Source: Rhytidiadelphus loreus (Eukaryota > Streptophyta > Bryopsida > Hypnales > Hylocomiaceae). Taken from it: a stretch of DNA of 64,000 nucleotides. The translations under genes and the position numbers were made by a program. The notes under the pieces were generated by a model. It was not told where the DNA came from. It saw only the letters and a list, made by a program, of their open reading frames with translations, and did not search any database. Within the stretch, counting starts at the first letter, position 1, and every line of letters begins with the position of its first letter. Of the stretch, positions 1 through 12,741 are shown piece after piece. Location: the NCBI GenBank assembly GCA_947034895.1, contig OX344761.1, positions 76,073,839 through 76,137,838 of the forward strand, written 5' to 3'.

Positions 1-479
1 AAGATGTTTTTTTGAAAGTTAACATTGATAGCATACATGTCGGTTTGGAACTCCATGAAGAGATTTGCAATTATATCCATATGTGGTTACCTAGTCAAAG
101 GCTTAGAGTACTTGCTAAACCATGTAAAAGCATGTCCCAAACAAATTGAAAAATGTGATTTTGCAAGAGACATGGTTGTACGAGGGTTATAGAGTCACAA
201 ATGGGATCCTCATCAATCCTCTACTTCCTTGGATTCAATGGTTGCACTCAACTTTGATGCAAAGATTGTATTGCTTCCAAAGAGACAATAATATGGGTAG
301 TAGAATGCTTATTGAGGAATTGGACAGAACTCTATTCAAGGAGTTCAATGATCTCTATTCTTTCAATGGAGAGAAAATAATCTTAATCGTAGAATTGAAT
401 AGAATCCAACACATGGAGCTCAAAGTAGAGGAGTCAAATATTTGTTTCCTTCACGTCTCCTAGTCACAATGACAAGACT

Positions 480-1090
480 TTGTAGGTCCTTCAGGATATT
501 GGCAACGCAAATTTTCCAACAAGTTCTATTAAAATTGATGCAAAAGTTATATAACACTTCAAATTAGACTTATAGACTATGTGGAGATTTTGAAAATGAA
601 TGATTATGATTTTTCTATTCAAGATTTTGTGCAAGGGTATGCATTGCAAATCTTAATTTTCTAGTATTGGGGGCTCTTGAAAATGAGTCTCAAATACACT
701 AGATCTTAGAAAAAATATCACTTAAAAAAATTGTATAGTAGAATTTGAGAAGCCATAAATTGATTGGAATTACACATGTTATACCTTCTAACCTCATATT
801 TTTTTTGGTGACCAATTTTTTTTATTTGACATGTAAAAAGAGAATCAAAAGACTTCAAATCACTTTCACAATCTTAACACCCTCATGGTCAAACATTATA
901 ATCTTTCAATCCATAAGTGATATTGTTGTGTTCCCTTTTCTCATGTGATCTCTAGCATGTCTTGTTTTTGTTTGTATGGTTACAATTCAAAAAAAAAATT
1001 ATTAAAACTTATCAAAATGTTAGTTTTTTGTTCAATTTAGAGCAAATTCCACAAAGCTAAAAAAAAAGGCCTCGGGCATTTGGGGGTTAA
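480..1090 (+). repeat. Dispersed repeat R1, copy A (TTAA-ended)
   Basis: This segment is related, in inverted orientation, to 49385-50145 and to about 55800-56300. Shared landmarks are the stretch at about 628-715 (ending in ACACTAGATCTT) and the right end GGCATTTGGGGGTTAA, which is the reverse complement of the left end of the 49.4-kb copy. The leftmost part (about 500-555) instead resembles the end of the neighbouring R2 element, so this copy is chimeric or truncated. No transposase is visible. The 105-codon ORF at 146-463 just to the left matches nothing I recognise. Confidence 0.6.
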
Positions 1091-2052
1091 CCCCTCACCG
1101 CCAAAGTCCCATTTGGGTTCAAAAACAGCAGTGCTTTTGAAGTGATAGAGATCTGAATATCAATGAGTTACAGAGATCTTAACTGTACAATCTTGTAGTG
1201 AACATGTTGTAGATGATGTGAATCAAATTTGGAGTCATTTGACCGCATGGATTGCAAGATTATAATGTTTTAGTGTTGAAAAAGATGCTGAAATTTTCCT
1301 AAAAACACACTTGGAGGTGAAATTCGATTCCTAAACATACTCAAATGAAAAAACTTGAAACTGTAAAGTGATTCAAAACCAGCATACAAACACATTGGTG
1401 GAAAAAAATATCATTCAATTGACTCCATATGTTTGCAAAATGGCTTGCAAATGTCTAAAAATAGACAAGAAAAGTTGCAAAAAATACATATGAGGCTGAA
1501 CCTCTTTCTACTAAAATGCTTCTGTCACTCATAACTTCTTGGATTGACATGAAAGTTTAGCCACACAAACTAGACTAGTATGCGTAACTTTCCCAATTTT
1601 TTTTATTGGAAACGGACACTGTATGAAGAAGATACAAGCCACCAAAGTTCACTGTGGTTCAAGAATGGCGGGATTTTGAATTTCGAATTGCTTCCAAACA
1701 TTCAAAACAACTTGGATTGTCATGAAAATTTGACCACAATAAGTAGACTTCAAGGGGAATATAACCCAACAAATTTTATTGAAATCTAACATTGGATGAA
1801 GGAGATACAAGCCCCCGAAGTTGCAGCCACGAAGTGCACTTTGGTGAATCAAATTAAACCTGTGAAATTCGATTGGCTTCCAAAAACTCATTACCTCTTG
1901 GATTGTTCTGAAAATTTTACCACACAAACTAGAAGAGAATGCGCAACTTTACCAACAAGTTTTATTGAATTTGGACTTCAGATGCAAAAGTTACAGCTTT
2001 TAGAATTCGACTGTAATGTCTATGAGGACACTTTTCGGCAGTGAGGGGTTAA
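1087..2052 (+). mobile_element. Non-autonomous TIR element R2, copy 1, flanked by TTAA
   Basis: The left end reads TTAACCCCTCACCGCC and the right end GGCAGTGAGGGGTTAA, a near-perfect inverted terminal repeat bracketed by TTAA on both sides. About 960 bp lies between, with no long ORF of its own. A diverged copy lies in inverted orientation at 28286-29255. TTAA target sites and CCC-type termini are the known signature of piggyBac elements; assignment to that superfamily is an inference, because TTAA could also be part of the inverted repeat itself. Confidence 0.7.
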
Positions 2053-3020
2053 GGACTAAACCTTTATTGCAAATTGGACAAATGTTACCATCTAACCTCT
2101 ATCAAATGGTACAATAATTGTTGCACTCCAAAATGTGGAAGGTCTCTATCACAATATATCTTAAAATAAATCAATATTATGCTAATGTACCATATTGTAT
2201 GCTAAAACATATAGCAATATAGCATTACATATCAAGAGGCACTAGCAATAGATTTTGAACTAGAAGTACGAATCCCTTCCAAAAGAAACAACTGTGTGAT
2301 AGAGAATATGTTGGAAAGTTCTAAAAATCTAAGATATTCTTTACTACATGATTGGCTCCAAAGAAAATTGGAAAAAATTGGATTCTAAACATCTCAATCT
2401 AAACTCAACTCTAACCTTACCTATTTACATTGTAGACAATAGACACATTTCATATTTTCAAATCTTAAACTCAGTGTTTGGCTAATAGAATTTGATCTTG
2501 TTATAAGACGTACACCTTGAACCTTGTATACAATGTATTTTCTCAACTTTGAAATTTATTAGAATGTTAAGAAAAAATTGTAATCGGAAAGGTTAGATCA
2601 TCTAGTTTCATAGCCAAATTTGCCTCGGTAGATGAAAAAAAAAATTGCTATGATCGATGTTTGACACTGAACATAAAAGAGCTATTAAGAAGAGCACAAA
2701 CAATCCAATTGTTTGGGTTGCAATACAAAATTTATTCCAAAGTACACTGTTGGATGTGCACGATGGTATAACATCACCAGAATGCACGTCATATCGAGAA
2801 CATTCGTAAGGCAATCAAGATAGAACCTACAATCCTTCTGAGACCTCAACAATGGCAACCATGGGCATATTCATTAAAACAGTATTTCGTATCACTAAAA
2901 TTGTGAAGTCCAAATGCTCGTTCTGAAAATTCAACCCGGCACAAAACCAAATGCTAATAGCACTAGGGACCTGATCCCATCTCCTACACTGCCCCTCCGT
3001 TACCCGTTTACCGGCAGCAA
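2053..3020. other. Intergenic, no gene seen
   Basis: AT-rich sequence between the R2 element and the tandem duplication downstream of the APC15-like gene. No splice-consistent coding stretch was found. Confidence 0.5.
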
Positions 3021-3250
3021 CCCATCTCCTCTAATAAGCTTAATCGACCTTCAGTTAGCAAGTGGTCAAGAATGACTTGGTTAAATGACTATGACCACCG
3101 ATGTTTGAATGGAAAGCAGGGGTTGTCTACCGTCACCCATCTCTGTAATACACTCAATTCGCCTTCAATTAGCAAGTGCTGAAAGAATGATTCGGGTAAT
3201 GTCTGTGGCCACCGATCTTTGAATGGAAATCAGGGATTGCATACTTTCAC
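3021..3250 (+). repeat. Tandem duplication, two diverged units of about 115 bp
   Basis: Unit 1 starts at 3021 and unit 2 at 3136, both with CCCATCTC. Both contain TTAGCAAGTG, CACCGAT, TTTGAATGGAAA and CAGGG in the same order. The units lie just downstream of the APC15-like gene and have no obvious coding content. Confidence 0.75.
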
Positions 3251-3514
3251 CTACGGTGCTCTACAACCTTCCACTTCGAAATTGAAGAAGAGATTCTGAC
3301 ACAGGGATGAAAATTTTGAACTCCGCAGATTTTGTACCAAAGATCTCTCCACAGCTCTGTATTGATCTCCCAAGAATCACACCTACACGTGTTACAATGC
3401 TTACAGTAATGTACAAATTATCCTCAACCATAAAGGAGAAAGTCGTAGCACAACCTACTGGCTCTGGGGGAGTTGATCTGTACAAGAGTTGCGTGGAGTC
3501 CATTGCCGGGAAGC

Positions 3515-4667
3515 TCAGTTCGCTTCTTGCTCAAACTCTTCCACTTCGCTCCCTTCCTCCCCGTTGTCCGCATCCTCGTCTTCGGCATCTGGTTCATAAT
3601 CCTCCTCGTGATTCTCCACCGCTGTTTTCCCAAGCGGATTCACACCCTCGTTTGTGGTTCGTATCTCAGCCCACTGCACAAAAAAAAATCCAAACAGATT
3701 GTAATTCTCCGTCCAGTTTGTACTGTAGTAGATCCGGACGAAGAACATTTAAAAGATTTCTTCCTCAAAATCAATGCTTTGAAGACCTTTTCTGAACCAT
3801 AAACCCTAAAGAATGGAACGGTTTGTGCTTAGGCTAAAACTGCCGCTACTCTATGCAGCCGAAATAAAAATTACGACAAAAACACTTCAAGGAGTTCGTC
3901 TCATAGACTTTTGAATTCTACAAATTCTTTAGACGTGAGATACTTCCGATAGAACTTTGTCGCCTTTCCATGCGCTATAGAACACCGGATCTCAATGGCG
4001 AGTCCTCTACACTACTCAAGTCCCTTATTCTCACTGCATTTGATTACAACAAACTGGTGGAATCACACTAAACCCTAAACCCTAAACCAAGAAATCTTCC
4101 GAAACACTATAACATCCAAATCCTCCGTACAACCGTCGCCATTCCTCCGAATAAAGAAGAAGAGTAACACTCATCCTAAGCCAATCGTGAAAAGTAAGTG
4201 CGATGGGGTAATTCTACTAATTATACCCCGGCGAAGATAGTGACTGATTACCAACATCGACGTCTCCTGTTGAAAACAGACTCTATGAAAAAAACGAAAA
4301 GCTAAACTCCATACGACCACTAAAACGACCCATTCCTTCACACAGAGCTCCAAACCGTAAGTAATTAAACCCAAATAACCTCAACTATACCAAATCCAGG
4401 AAAACAGAAGGCCCATTCGAAAATTTCTCTAAGCCATGCCAATCTGGAGCATACCGTGAGACGCATAGAAAAGCATCAACCACGTCGTCATCACAAACAT
4501 AATGCAGACACAAAATGGCGAATTTTGGCAAAATGGCGTACCTTCTCTTCGAGCTCCGCCTCCTCCTGCGCCAGCTGACTCTCGTCGCCGTGCACGATGA
4601 GCCAGTCGTCGCTGTGGTCCACGGTGGGCGGCACCAGCATGGGAAACTGGACCATGCCCGACCACAT
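3515..4667 (-). CDS. APC15-like subunit of the anaphase-promoting complex
   Basis: Two exons, 4542-4667 and 3515-3673, join in phase 0 to give 94 residues. The intron opens with GTACGCC and ends TTTGTGCAG. The N-terminal part (MWSGMVQFPML...) leads into an acidic helix, then WAEIRTTNEG, then VNPLGKTAVENHEEDYEPDA, and the protein ends in a run of Glu and Asp. This order (tryptophan, short helix, NPLGK-type motif, acidic tail) matches ANAPC15/Mnd2, where human APC15 has a PIGK motif before its acidic tail. APC15 is a small APC/C subunit that acts on mitotic-checkpoint complex turnover. The start is the first ATG in frame with a good coding run. Telobox sequences (AAACCCTAA on the minus strand at 4788-4796) lie in the leader, as is common in plant cell-cycle and housekeeping genes. 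Similarity was judged by eye. Confidence 0.75.
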
Positions 4668-7365
4668 GGTGCTCTCTCGATTTTTGATTCGACTGTGGCT
4701 CGTTTGTTACGACATCCCGAAAACAGCAGCCAAGTGTAGCGTCTTGCAAAGTTCTGGAGACAGGGATGGTTCCCAGAGTTCGGATTTTAGGGTTTCTGCA
4801 CCTTGTCTTTGTTTCTCTGACACAAGAAGAAGCCCTAAACCGCACTGTCAAAATAGGGAAGCTTAAGGTGGAAGCACCCAAAACCGTCAGTATAAGCAAT
4901 TGAGCATAGTTGGAGACACCTTTTCCTATAAATGATGTTTTGGTAGTATTAGCAAGTGAAAATCATGAATATTAAAAAAGAAATTAGATTTTTTGGGTGT
5001 GGTATGTAATTTCTATGGTTTTTCAAAGTATCAACTCCCTAAACCATTGAAATTGTCATATAGGTGGACCCTAATTTGAAATCTGCAAAAATCAATAGTC
5101 AGCAAATCAAAGTTAAGTATGTGTACTTCAAATGCGTCAATGAATCAAAGGTAGCATTTGAAGGACACATTAATTAAAGTCTTTAATTTTGCAAGTTTTT
5201 ATTTTCTTCCCATTCCTATGTGAACTAATTTAAAATCTTGCACAAAAATCAAGAAGCATTGAGTGACCACACTAGAAAGATAGACAATAATCACTTTATT
5301 AACATAATCTAATGTACTCCATTTGTTTATTGTTGCTCCCACAATAAACTCTTGAAGAGAATTATAATCCTATGAATGAACACCATGATTCTTTGGATTA
5401 AAGGTGCGGTAGATACTAATAGTATCACTTTAAACCCTAAGAGTTAGTAGAAGGGTGGAGATGTAGGTTTGGAGATTTGAAATCTTGCAAAATAAATTCT
5501 AATTTAAGAATTGTTCTTCAATATTAGATATATGCAAATTTTATTTGGAATTTTGAAAAACAAATTATGTGGATAAAACTAGTTCAAGTTTGATGTTGAT
5601 AAGTGAATTATTTTTTTTAGCTTTAGAAAGCTCAAATAGAAATTTACTCGAATAGAAATATATGTAAATAAACATTAGTTGGAGCTTCAACAAGACGTGT
5701 CTAAAGTGTTGACAAGATAATTTTCTTTTAGGTGGAAGCATTTTCATTTCCAGCATGCAGTGAGACTGCCTTGTCTTTTACAAAGTGATGTAGAATATTT
5801 CACACCCCAATCAATAAGTAAAGATACAAGTTTCAAAAAAATATCAATAAGGTAGTAAGTATGGCTTTAAAGTGATCATTTACGAGCTGTTCTACCTTTT
5901 TCATAGGCTTCTGTAGACTAAATTTTTTTTTTTTCAAAGAAAGATAAATAGATTCAATACATTTGATACAAGTGGTTTCATAATTTTCCGAGTAATATTG
6001 AATTAATTATGATTTTTCAAAGTTTTCAGTACTAAACACCTATTTATGATAGTAGGTCTGACAAAATGAGCACACATGCAGCCTATAAAGGGTTTAAAGC
6101 CACTATACTTGTATGCAATCAATTTTCAGATTTTGCATTCTCCAAATAAAGTAGTTGGCCTGTTAACTTCTTATTTAAATATATAAATGCTCACCTATCA
6201 CTAATTTAAAAATCAACCCAACCACATACTTTAACCATCCACATTTAAACCTTAAAGTGATCTTTGACACACTTGAAGTTGCTCTCACTTTAAATTCAAC
6301 CCATTAAGAGTCTGTCAATTGTCCATTTTAAGATCATTTGAGGTCCATTTAAGACCTAGTTATAGGAGCGATTTGAAGTGGATAGGCGGTTTTTGAGCAG
6401 ACTACCTTACCGTATTTGATTGGATGCTTGGGTGGAAATTGCAAACTATGATAAAAAAGGAAAATATATGTTTTTAAATTAATCTACAAAATAGTAATTG
6501 CAAACTAGGGGCAATTAAAAAATAAATACTTCTAAATTATACTTCCAATACAATAGCATACAATTCACTAGAATCAATGTTTTCAACATTTGTTTTTCTT
6601 CATTTTGTCATGGAAACCATCCATGATCTGTGAAGTGAATGGAGAAGACAACTCATTATATACATATGGGGTGGTAGGAGGTAAAACAAACAATGTGGGA
6701 TAATTTTTATGTTTTGACAATGAATGGTCAAGCTCTTATCTTCAAATTATTCCATACCTTTGATGATGAACTCATGATGAACAATGAATTTCAATATAAA
6801 ACATCTTCAACTTTCACTCTGATGAGTGTTAATGATACAATCCCACTATTTTACCATCAAAATCTGTTCTTGATTGTAGATGGTTAAATTGCATTTGTAT
6901 CAATTATTCAATGGATTCTTTGGTTTTTGACAAACCATCTTTCCTTATAATTATTTGTTGACTTGTATGTCTTGTCCTAAAATTAGAAATAAAATGCAAC
7001 ATACCAAAAAAAAAAAATTCACTATTCCGATACCAAAGCTTACATTTACATTTACATTAATGATGTGGATGAATTTCGTGGATGAGGCCTTCGGAGAGGA
7101 AAAGGCAACCTCTCTGAAGGCTTCTGAATGTTATGTAACTGAAGAAATTTACCAGAAGGAATATTCACCCTGACAAAAACAAGCATCAAATTCTGTGGAT
7201 GAACTACAAACCTACAATATGCAATGAATCTTTTATTTTCATGCTTCATGATTGCTCTCTAACCAAAGCTACCAAGAATCTCATAAATTTCAAATGATCG
7301 CACAGGAAATGAATGACACTACAAAGGTACAAATATATACAACTGAGGCTGAGCTACAATAAACA
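4668..7365. other. APC15 leader, intergenic DNA and rhomboid 3' flank
   Basis: The first 200 bp upstream of the APC15 start carries teloboxes and is relatively GC-rich, fitting a promoter and leader. The remainder, about 4.9-7.2 kb, is AT-rich. Short ORFs here (for example 6693-6887) have no recognisable content or splice context. I saw no gene. Confidence 0.5.
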
Positions 7366-9226
7366 CTATGTGTCGAAGCGGGATAGACGTGCTTGTCTCA
7401 ACTCCTCCCTAGACATTTCGGATGAGGGCGTCCATCGAGGAACTGGTGGGGCTGACGGAGAAAAATTATCAACTTCAGACCTAGCTTCACTACCACGGAA
7501 TGTACCACACATATCACAAGCCTCCACAGTTGCACTGTTATCATATGTACAACTCTGGCATCTCCACAGATCAGCTTCATGGTCTCCTCTTGGAAGTGAA
7601 TGTGTATCTCGCCTAGAGCCAAGAGTTCCTCGACCAAATGTTTGATGCCTTGGTCCTCCTCCTAACCAACCCAAACTCTTGAGAGGCCAAGATATCATTC
7701 CCAAAATCGTTAACACCGCAGACCACATACTCGCGCTGCTAGAAATGGCGCCAGAAGCATTCATGTAAACCAAACCTGCCAAGATGCCACACAAGTGACC
7801 AAGGAAGGAAGTTCCAGGAACAAGCATCTGAATGACGACAAGCTCCACCCACGCCGTGTAGCGAGAGGGTACGAGAGTTCCATACACATTGGTATGGCTA
7901 GAAGAGTTGTAGCTCAGCACCACCTTCAATGCAAACAATACGCCTGAGAATCCCACTGAACAGTTGGAATAAAAAGAGGTAGAAGAGTATCCTAGTAATG
8001 AGAGAAGTGAGGTCAAAGCCACTACGAGGCCATGAGAAAGACCGAGCAGTACAGCCACCATGGCTGCAAAACTTTTGCTTCCTACAGCATTCTCTAACTG
8101 GGCGCCTTTCCACATTAAGGAAATCATGTTGTAGACTAGATGTGCGTCGTCAACATGATAAAACGCAGATAACCACAGCCGCTTGAAGTCCCAGCCCTGC
8201 ATTTCAAAGTGATTCGGCAATGGTCAGAGAAGTTGTGAATGGGAGATAACATAGACAGCAAGCAAAATATCAAGCAACCCTCCTCATGAAACCAAATACG
8301 GGGCAGGCCTCTTAGGTCAATTCTAACTCGAACATTGAGAAGCTTATTGTCTTCTTTCGAAACACTATCAAGATTCTAATGTTCCCCTATTCATGATCAT
8401 GCGGGCAACGTTCAGATCACATTGACTAGTTTCATTTGGCGTCTAAAATTTCAAACGTTCCATTCAGATCTCTAAGGCATGTCGCTAGAACCTAGTGCAT
8501 AAGCGCTAAAACCTAGTACATTAAGGCAGGCCAGCACCAACCAAGTAGCGCCGTCGCACCAATTAGCTAACTGAAATTAGTTACTAAATGGTCACATTGC
8601 CCAAGCTGTGTTTGTAAGGAAATTGGTGCCAGCTCCCACGAATTAACGAAAAAAATAGATTTACATTCACTTCCTCCAGTTTACTCATCTCCCGATTTTG
8701 GACAAGTCAAACTATCTGTGCCTATATCAGTGGTTTGAAGTGCTAAATTCGCCCGCACCAAGCAAGTATTAGCTATGTACGATCAACTTGCACCAAGGCC
8801 TGGCGACAACTTTCTGCTGGCACATAACATGCCTGAGCTGAAAGATTGTAAAGTGAAAACCACATAGAATTAAACATAATGAACCAGAGGGTCAGGACAC
8901 CAAATGCGCAGGAAGAAATATGAAAGGTACTGGTATTTCCAATCAAATTTCTGCAAAATGAATCAAGAGAGATCTTCGAATGAAACATGAGGGCCAGCTT
9001 TGCGCACCTGGATAATGAGAGACGGATTAAGGCACACTTCAGAAACCGTGGGGAGTACGGCATCGAGCATTCCAGGCCGAAAATGAATCAAAGTTTGCAC
9101 CGCTATCAGAATAGCAGTCACCGGAGGCTTTCTTGGCAGTTGCATGAACTTCGTGATAGCATGCGCGGCCAACATATACAACATGCCATTCCCCTGCAAT
9201 CCTCGTGCTGCCCTACCTCTCGCCAT
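7366..9226 (-). CDS. RBL14: Rhomboid-like intramembrane protease with C-terminal RanBP2 zinc finger
   Basis: Two exons, 9008-9226 and 7366-8196, with an 811-bp phase-0 intron (GTGCGC ... AAATGCAG), give 349 residues. Similarity to Arabidopsis RBL14 runs the full length, and the start at 9226 gives the same N-terminal length as that protein. Rhomboid serine proteases cut transmembrane helices; the catalytic Ser is in GFSG (about residue 157) and the His in GHLCG (about 207), and both are present, so the enzyme looks active. The family's LVYN motif is intact. Residues 284-304 form a RanBP2-type zinc finger (WRCQSCTYDN ... CDMCG), which in other proteins binds RNA or ubiquitin. The RBL14 name in databases implies a mitochondrial location; that is not shown here. 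An AG|GT at 9830/9829 could be the donor of a 5'-UTR intron ending near 9241. Confidence 0.88.
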
Positions 9227-10670
9227 CCTGATCGCAACTTCTTGACAAGCAGCTCCCAATCAAAGAGACGAGCGCCTACTTCCGCTTCCTTCACAAAACG
9301 TCCCCAATTCGGAATTCAAAATTCACGCAGAGTAGACTTCGACCGCAAACCCTAATAGCGTAAAAAAAGGCACAATATTAGTGTCTATCACTACATCAAT
9401 CCTACCAATTTCTGTCACCATATCAATTTCAATCAATTTCTGTATCACCACATCACTAAATGAATTCTATCCGGTTAAAATCTTGAGGACTGAGCCCTTG
9501 ATTTCCAAACTGAAAGAGAAAATACACATAACGGAAAATGAAGACTCTTGAACACCTGACTAGGCTGTACCTCGAAACCATACGAACACCACTACTCTAG
9601 AATTTACTCCTTGCTACACCGTTCTAACAATCGAAGCAAAACTTCAATCCGTCACCACTATTAACACGACTTCTTCACAATACTGTACTGTACTGTACTC
9701 AAACCGATCTCTCCCGAACATCTCAGTCTTTCTCCGCTCTTCTGCAAACAAACTAGAGAAAAAATCTTCCTACAAGCTTCCTGCAATTGAAGCAAACTCA
9801 AAAGAAATATGGGTTCGCGCGTAAATTACCTGTCTCGATCACCACGCAATTCGAAATTCAGCTGAACTGCTCACGGTTGACACAATTCAGCTCCTTGAAA
9901 GAAGCTCTGATTGGAGGAGAAAGCACTTGTGAGCGATTTGTGACGTAACAGCGACAGTGACCATCGCCGAAGGTTCTCGAAGCTTCCTTCCGGTGAGCCC
10001 GTTCGAGTAATGATGATATTTTATTAGTTTTGGAAGAGTAACTTTTAGACAAATAGAAGGAAGGTTATAAGGTAAAATAGAATTAGGAGTTTGACCTCAT
10101 GTTGTTGCTGAAATTTTTCAATTTTCTCCCCACATTAATACAAGTGTGAGAAACAGTGAGAGCAATTGAATTCATACTTTTTTTTGACAAAGTTTGAATT
10201 TGTAATGAATTTTTAAAGTGTTCAGTACATGGTCCAAAAGAGTTTGTAGAATACCCTAAAACCAACAAAATTTGAATCCATAATGCTCATTTTGTTCACC
10301 TAAAGTAGTCATAATATTTTCTAACTTGGAAGGCCTACATAGTCAATTCTTAAAATTAATTAACATTGAAAAGTTAGAAGTTCCTAATGAAGTCACTAAT
10401 CACTCCATTGCTATCATGTAAGACATGCATTGTGGCCAAAATCTCACATGCTAAAAAAATCCATAATGGGTCATCTCCTAGATGTCCACTATAGATCATC
10501 TGACTACAATGGGTTGTTCTACCTTACAGCTTTTGCACAATCTCTCCTCAGTAGGAAAAAAGGCTAATATTTATTTTTTTATTAGTAATAAAGAAGGATA
10601 ACTCTTTTAATTTATTTTATTTGACATATATATATATATGAACTTTGGATGATATTAGGTGATAATTCTA
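9227..10670. other. Rhomboid 5' region and intergenic DNA
   Basis: From 9227 to about 10010 the sequence is relatively GC-rich and probably holds the untranslated leader, a leader intron and the promoter of the rhomboid gene. A telobox-like AAACCCTAA lies at 9347-9355. Beyond 10050 the DNA is AT-rich with no coding signal. Confidence 0.4.
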
Positions 10671-10932
10671 GCATTAGATGTGTTTCAGTAGCACTGGAGG
10701 GCCGTTTCAGGGCCATTCTCAAATCTATTCCTAATGCAGCAAGAGAGCATCGAATGTTGTATTACCAAAAAAAAAAGTGCTTCTAAAATGAGAAACTAAA
10801 AGTAAATTTTTTTTCCCCCCAATGACGTGGCCATTTCTTGGCCACGTCAAACTGTTGCGTTGGCGCAGCGCAACACGTTCCCTGCAGTCGGGAACTCATG
10901 GCCCTCCAGATGGGCCAAATCCCATCTAATGC
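10671..10932. mobile_element. MITE-like element with GCATTAGATG termini
   Basis: The segment begins GCATTAGATG and ends CATCTAATGC. A second pair of matching blocks (CTGGAGGGCC near the left, GGCCCTCCAG near the right) extends the inverted repeat. It is about 260 bp long with no ORF. The target-site duplication is unclear. Confidence 0.6.
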
Positions 10933-11039
10933 TTCAAGATCTTATTGACTTTTCTAACTATAGCCTATCATTTTGCAAAATATTTGGTAATTATTTTTTA
11001 AGAGTTTTGCTATTCATTATAGTAAATTCAACTCTTTTA

Positions 11040-11270
11040 CAAGGCCCCACGTTCTTCTGAGTTCCCAAACTATAGAAACTCGGCCATATGAATAGTCTAA
11101 TGTGGCTAGAATTCAGCCACGTCTAGGCCAAGTCAAATATTACTATTCAAAATTTAATTTTAAAAATAATAATTTATTTTTTTTAAATTTCAAAAAATAA
11201 ATTTTTTTAATATTTAAATATTCTGATAGTGTACCGCTAATTCACAACAAGGAAAACAAGTCTAAAATGG
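11040..11270 (+). repeat. Dispersed repeat R5, copy 1
   Basis: This shares GAGTTCCCAAACTATA, followed by an AACT(C/T)GGC block, an AT-rich core and a GGAACAAGTCT-like end, with 34680-34900 in the same orientation. No coding potential was seen. Confidence 0.5.
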
Positions 11271-11780
11271 CCTTCCCTTGCCTCAAATCTCTTCTAATGG
11301 TTTTAACTAATGTATTTTTTAGGTACTCACTTCCTTATTAAAATTTTCACATAATTTTATTACTAGTCTAGCTTAGATCTTTTCACCTGATAATTGTCCC
11401 ATCTAAATTTTTCTTTAATCCCTATACTTCTTTTTTATTTGAAATGTTTTTTAGATGTTTTGGACATCGAAAGTCAACCTATCAAATTGTGGTTTTTTCC
11501 TCTCATTTTTTTTGAGGTTGAAAAATTAAATGGCCTTCTAGAGAATCTAATTTTTACAAAGATCCATTGGTTGGTAAAAAAATTATGTATTTTTTGTTTT
11601 GACCTAGAATTCAAAAAATTGGAAGAGAACATTATTTTATTTTGGAAGTCAAATAAGTAGCACATCAAGGTTGTTCAAATTACTCCTTCTAATTTGAGGC
11701 TCTACTCAAATCTAAAGTCTTTAGATCTTTTTGCAAAGTAGAATTTGAGTTACTAGACTTGAAAGCTTGAAATGAAAGCT

Positions 11781-12741
11781 TAGAGTTGCTATTTTGTGAA
11801 TGTGTGAGCATGAGCTTGTGAGCTTGTGAGCCTGTGAGCATATAATTTTTTAGAGATTCCATTTAAAAATTTTGGTCAAATTTTATTATTTTTGGTACCT
11901 ATTATTATGGACCTATTTTTGTGGACCTATTACCGTGGCCCTTTGAACAACCTTGATGTGCTACTTATTTGACTTTGCTAGATTTAAAATTAAAAAATTG
12001 ATAATTAATTAGGATTTGCTTGAAATCGGTTAAGGATGTTCCATTGAGATTTTGATTTTGATAACCACTCCCCTCTTGTTGATGGGTACCTCTTGGTGCC
12101 AAGAGGTACTGCTAGACGCTGAAAAAAATGAAAAAAAAAAGTTTTTTTTTTTTTTTCGTAGTTGGGGGGACCTCTCGGTGACAAGATGTACCCAACAACG
12201 AGAGGGGAGTGATCATAGTCTCAATGGAACAACCTCGGTTAATTTCAAACGAATCATAATTAATAACAATTTTTTTCTTCTTAAAACCTAGCAAAGTCCA
12301 ATAAATAGCACATCAACTTGAAGATGACAAGTACTTGATCCTTCTCTCAACACCCCTGTGAAGACCTACATTGTTATAGAACAGTGATCAATTAATATTC
12401 TATACAAATTTATTTCCATCTCCATCCATCTTTCATATCAATTAAATTCATCATTTTCATAATGTATACTTCGAATATTTTAGACAACATTGAAAATTAT
12501 AATTTTCATCTAAATTCTACATAACCACGGTAATAGGTCCATGGTAATAGGTCCATAGTAATAGGTGCAAAAATTTACTAAAAATAGTAAAATTTTACTA
12601 AAATTTCTAGATGAAATCTATTTTTAGGAATATTATTAAGTTTTCTAGTGCTTCTTCAAATTTTTGAACTCAACACTCACATAATCTATGCTCACCGCTT
12701 ATAGGCTCATGCTCATACGCTCACAGAATAGCACCGTTGGT
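11781..12741 (+). mobile_element. hAT-like non-autonomous element R4, copy 1, with 8-bp target duplication
   Basis: The left terminus TAGAGTTGCTATTTTGTG is mirrored by AGAATAGCACCGTTG at the right. The termini continue into runs of GAGC-type motifs (GAGCATGAGCTTGTGAGC on the left, GGCTCATGCTCA on the right). The flanks TGAAAGCT (11773-11780) and TGAAAGCA (12742-12749) look like an 8-bp target duplication with one mismatch, which fits the hAT superfamily. A second copy lies at about 56785-57782. No transposase ORF is visible. Confidence 0.7.
12066..12213. mobile_element. Foldback MITE nested in the hAT-like element
   Basis: The arms CACTCCCCTCTTGTTG and CAACGAGAGGGGAGTG are inverted, followed inward by GGGTACCTCTTGG and the complementary GACAAGATGTACCC. 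A poly-A/poly-T stretch forms the loop. The related element at 56.8-57.8 kb has a shorter relic of the same insert near 57000-57070, so the insertion may predate the spread of the host element. Confidence 0.6.

Noticed and set aside
146..463. 105-codon ORF near the left edge
   Set aside because: Lies in repeat-derived AT-rich DNA and matches no family I recognise; could be a transposon fragment but cannot be supported.
4068..4088. Three telomere-like CTAAACC units
   Set aside because: Too short for an interstitial telomere; it sits in the APC15 intron and is better read as telobox-like sequence common in plant gene starts.
10827..11060. 77-codon ORF near 10.9 kb
   Set aside because: It starts inside a MITE and continues into dispersed repeat sequence; open by chance.
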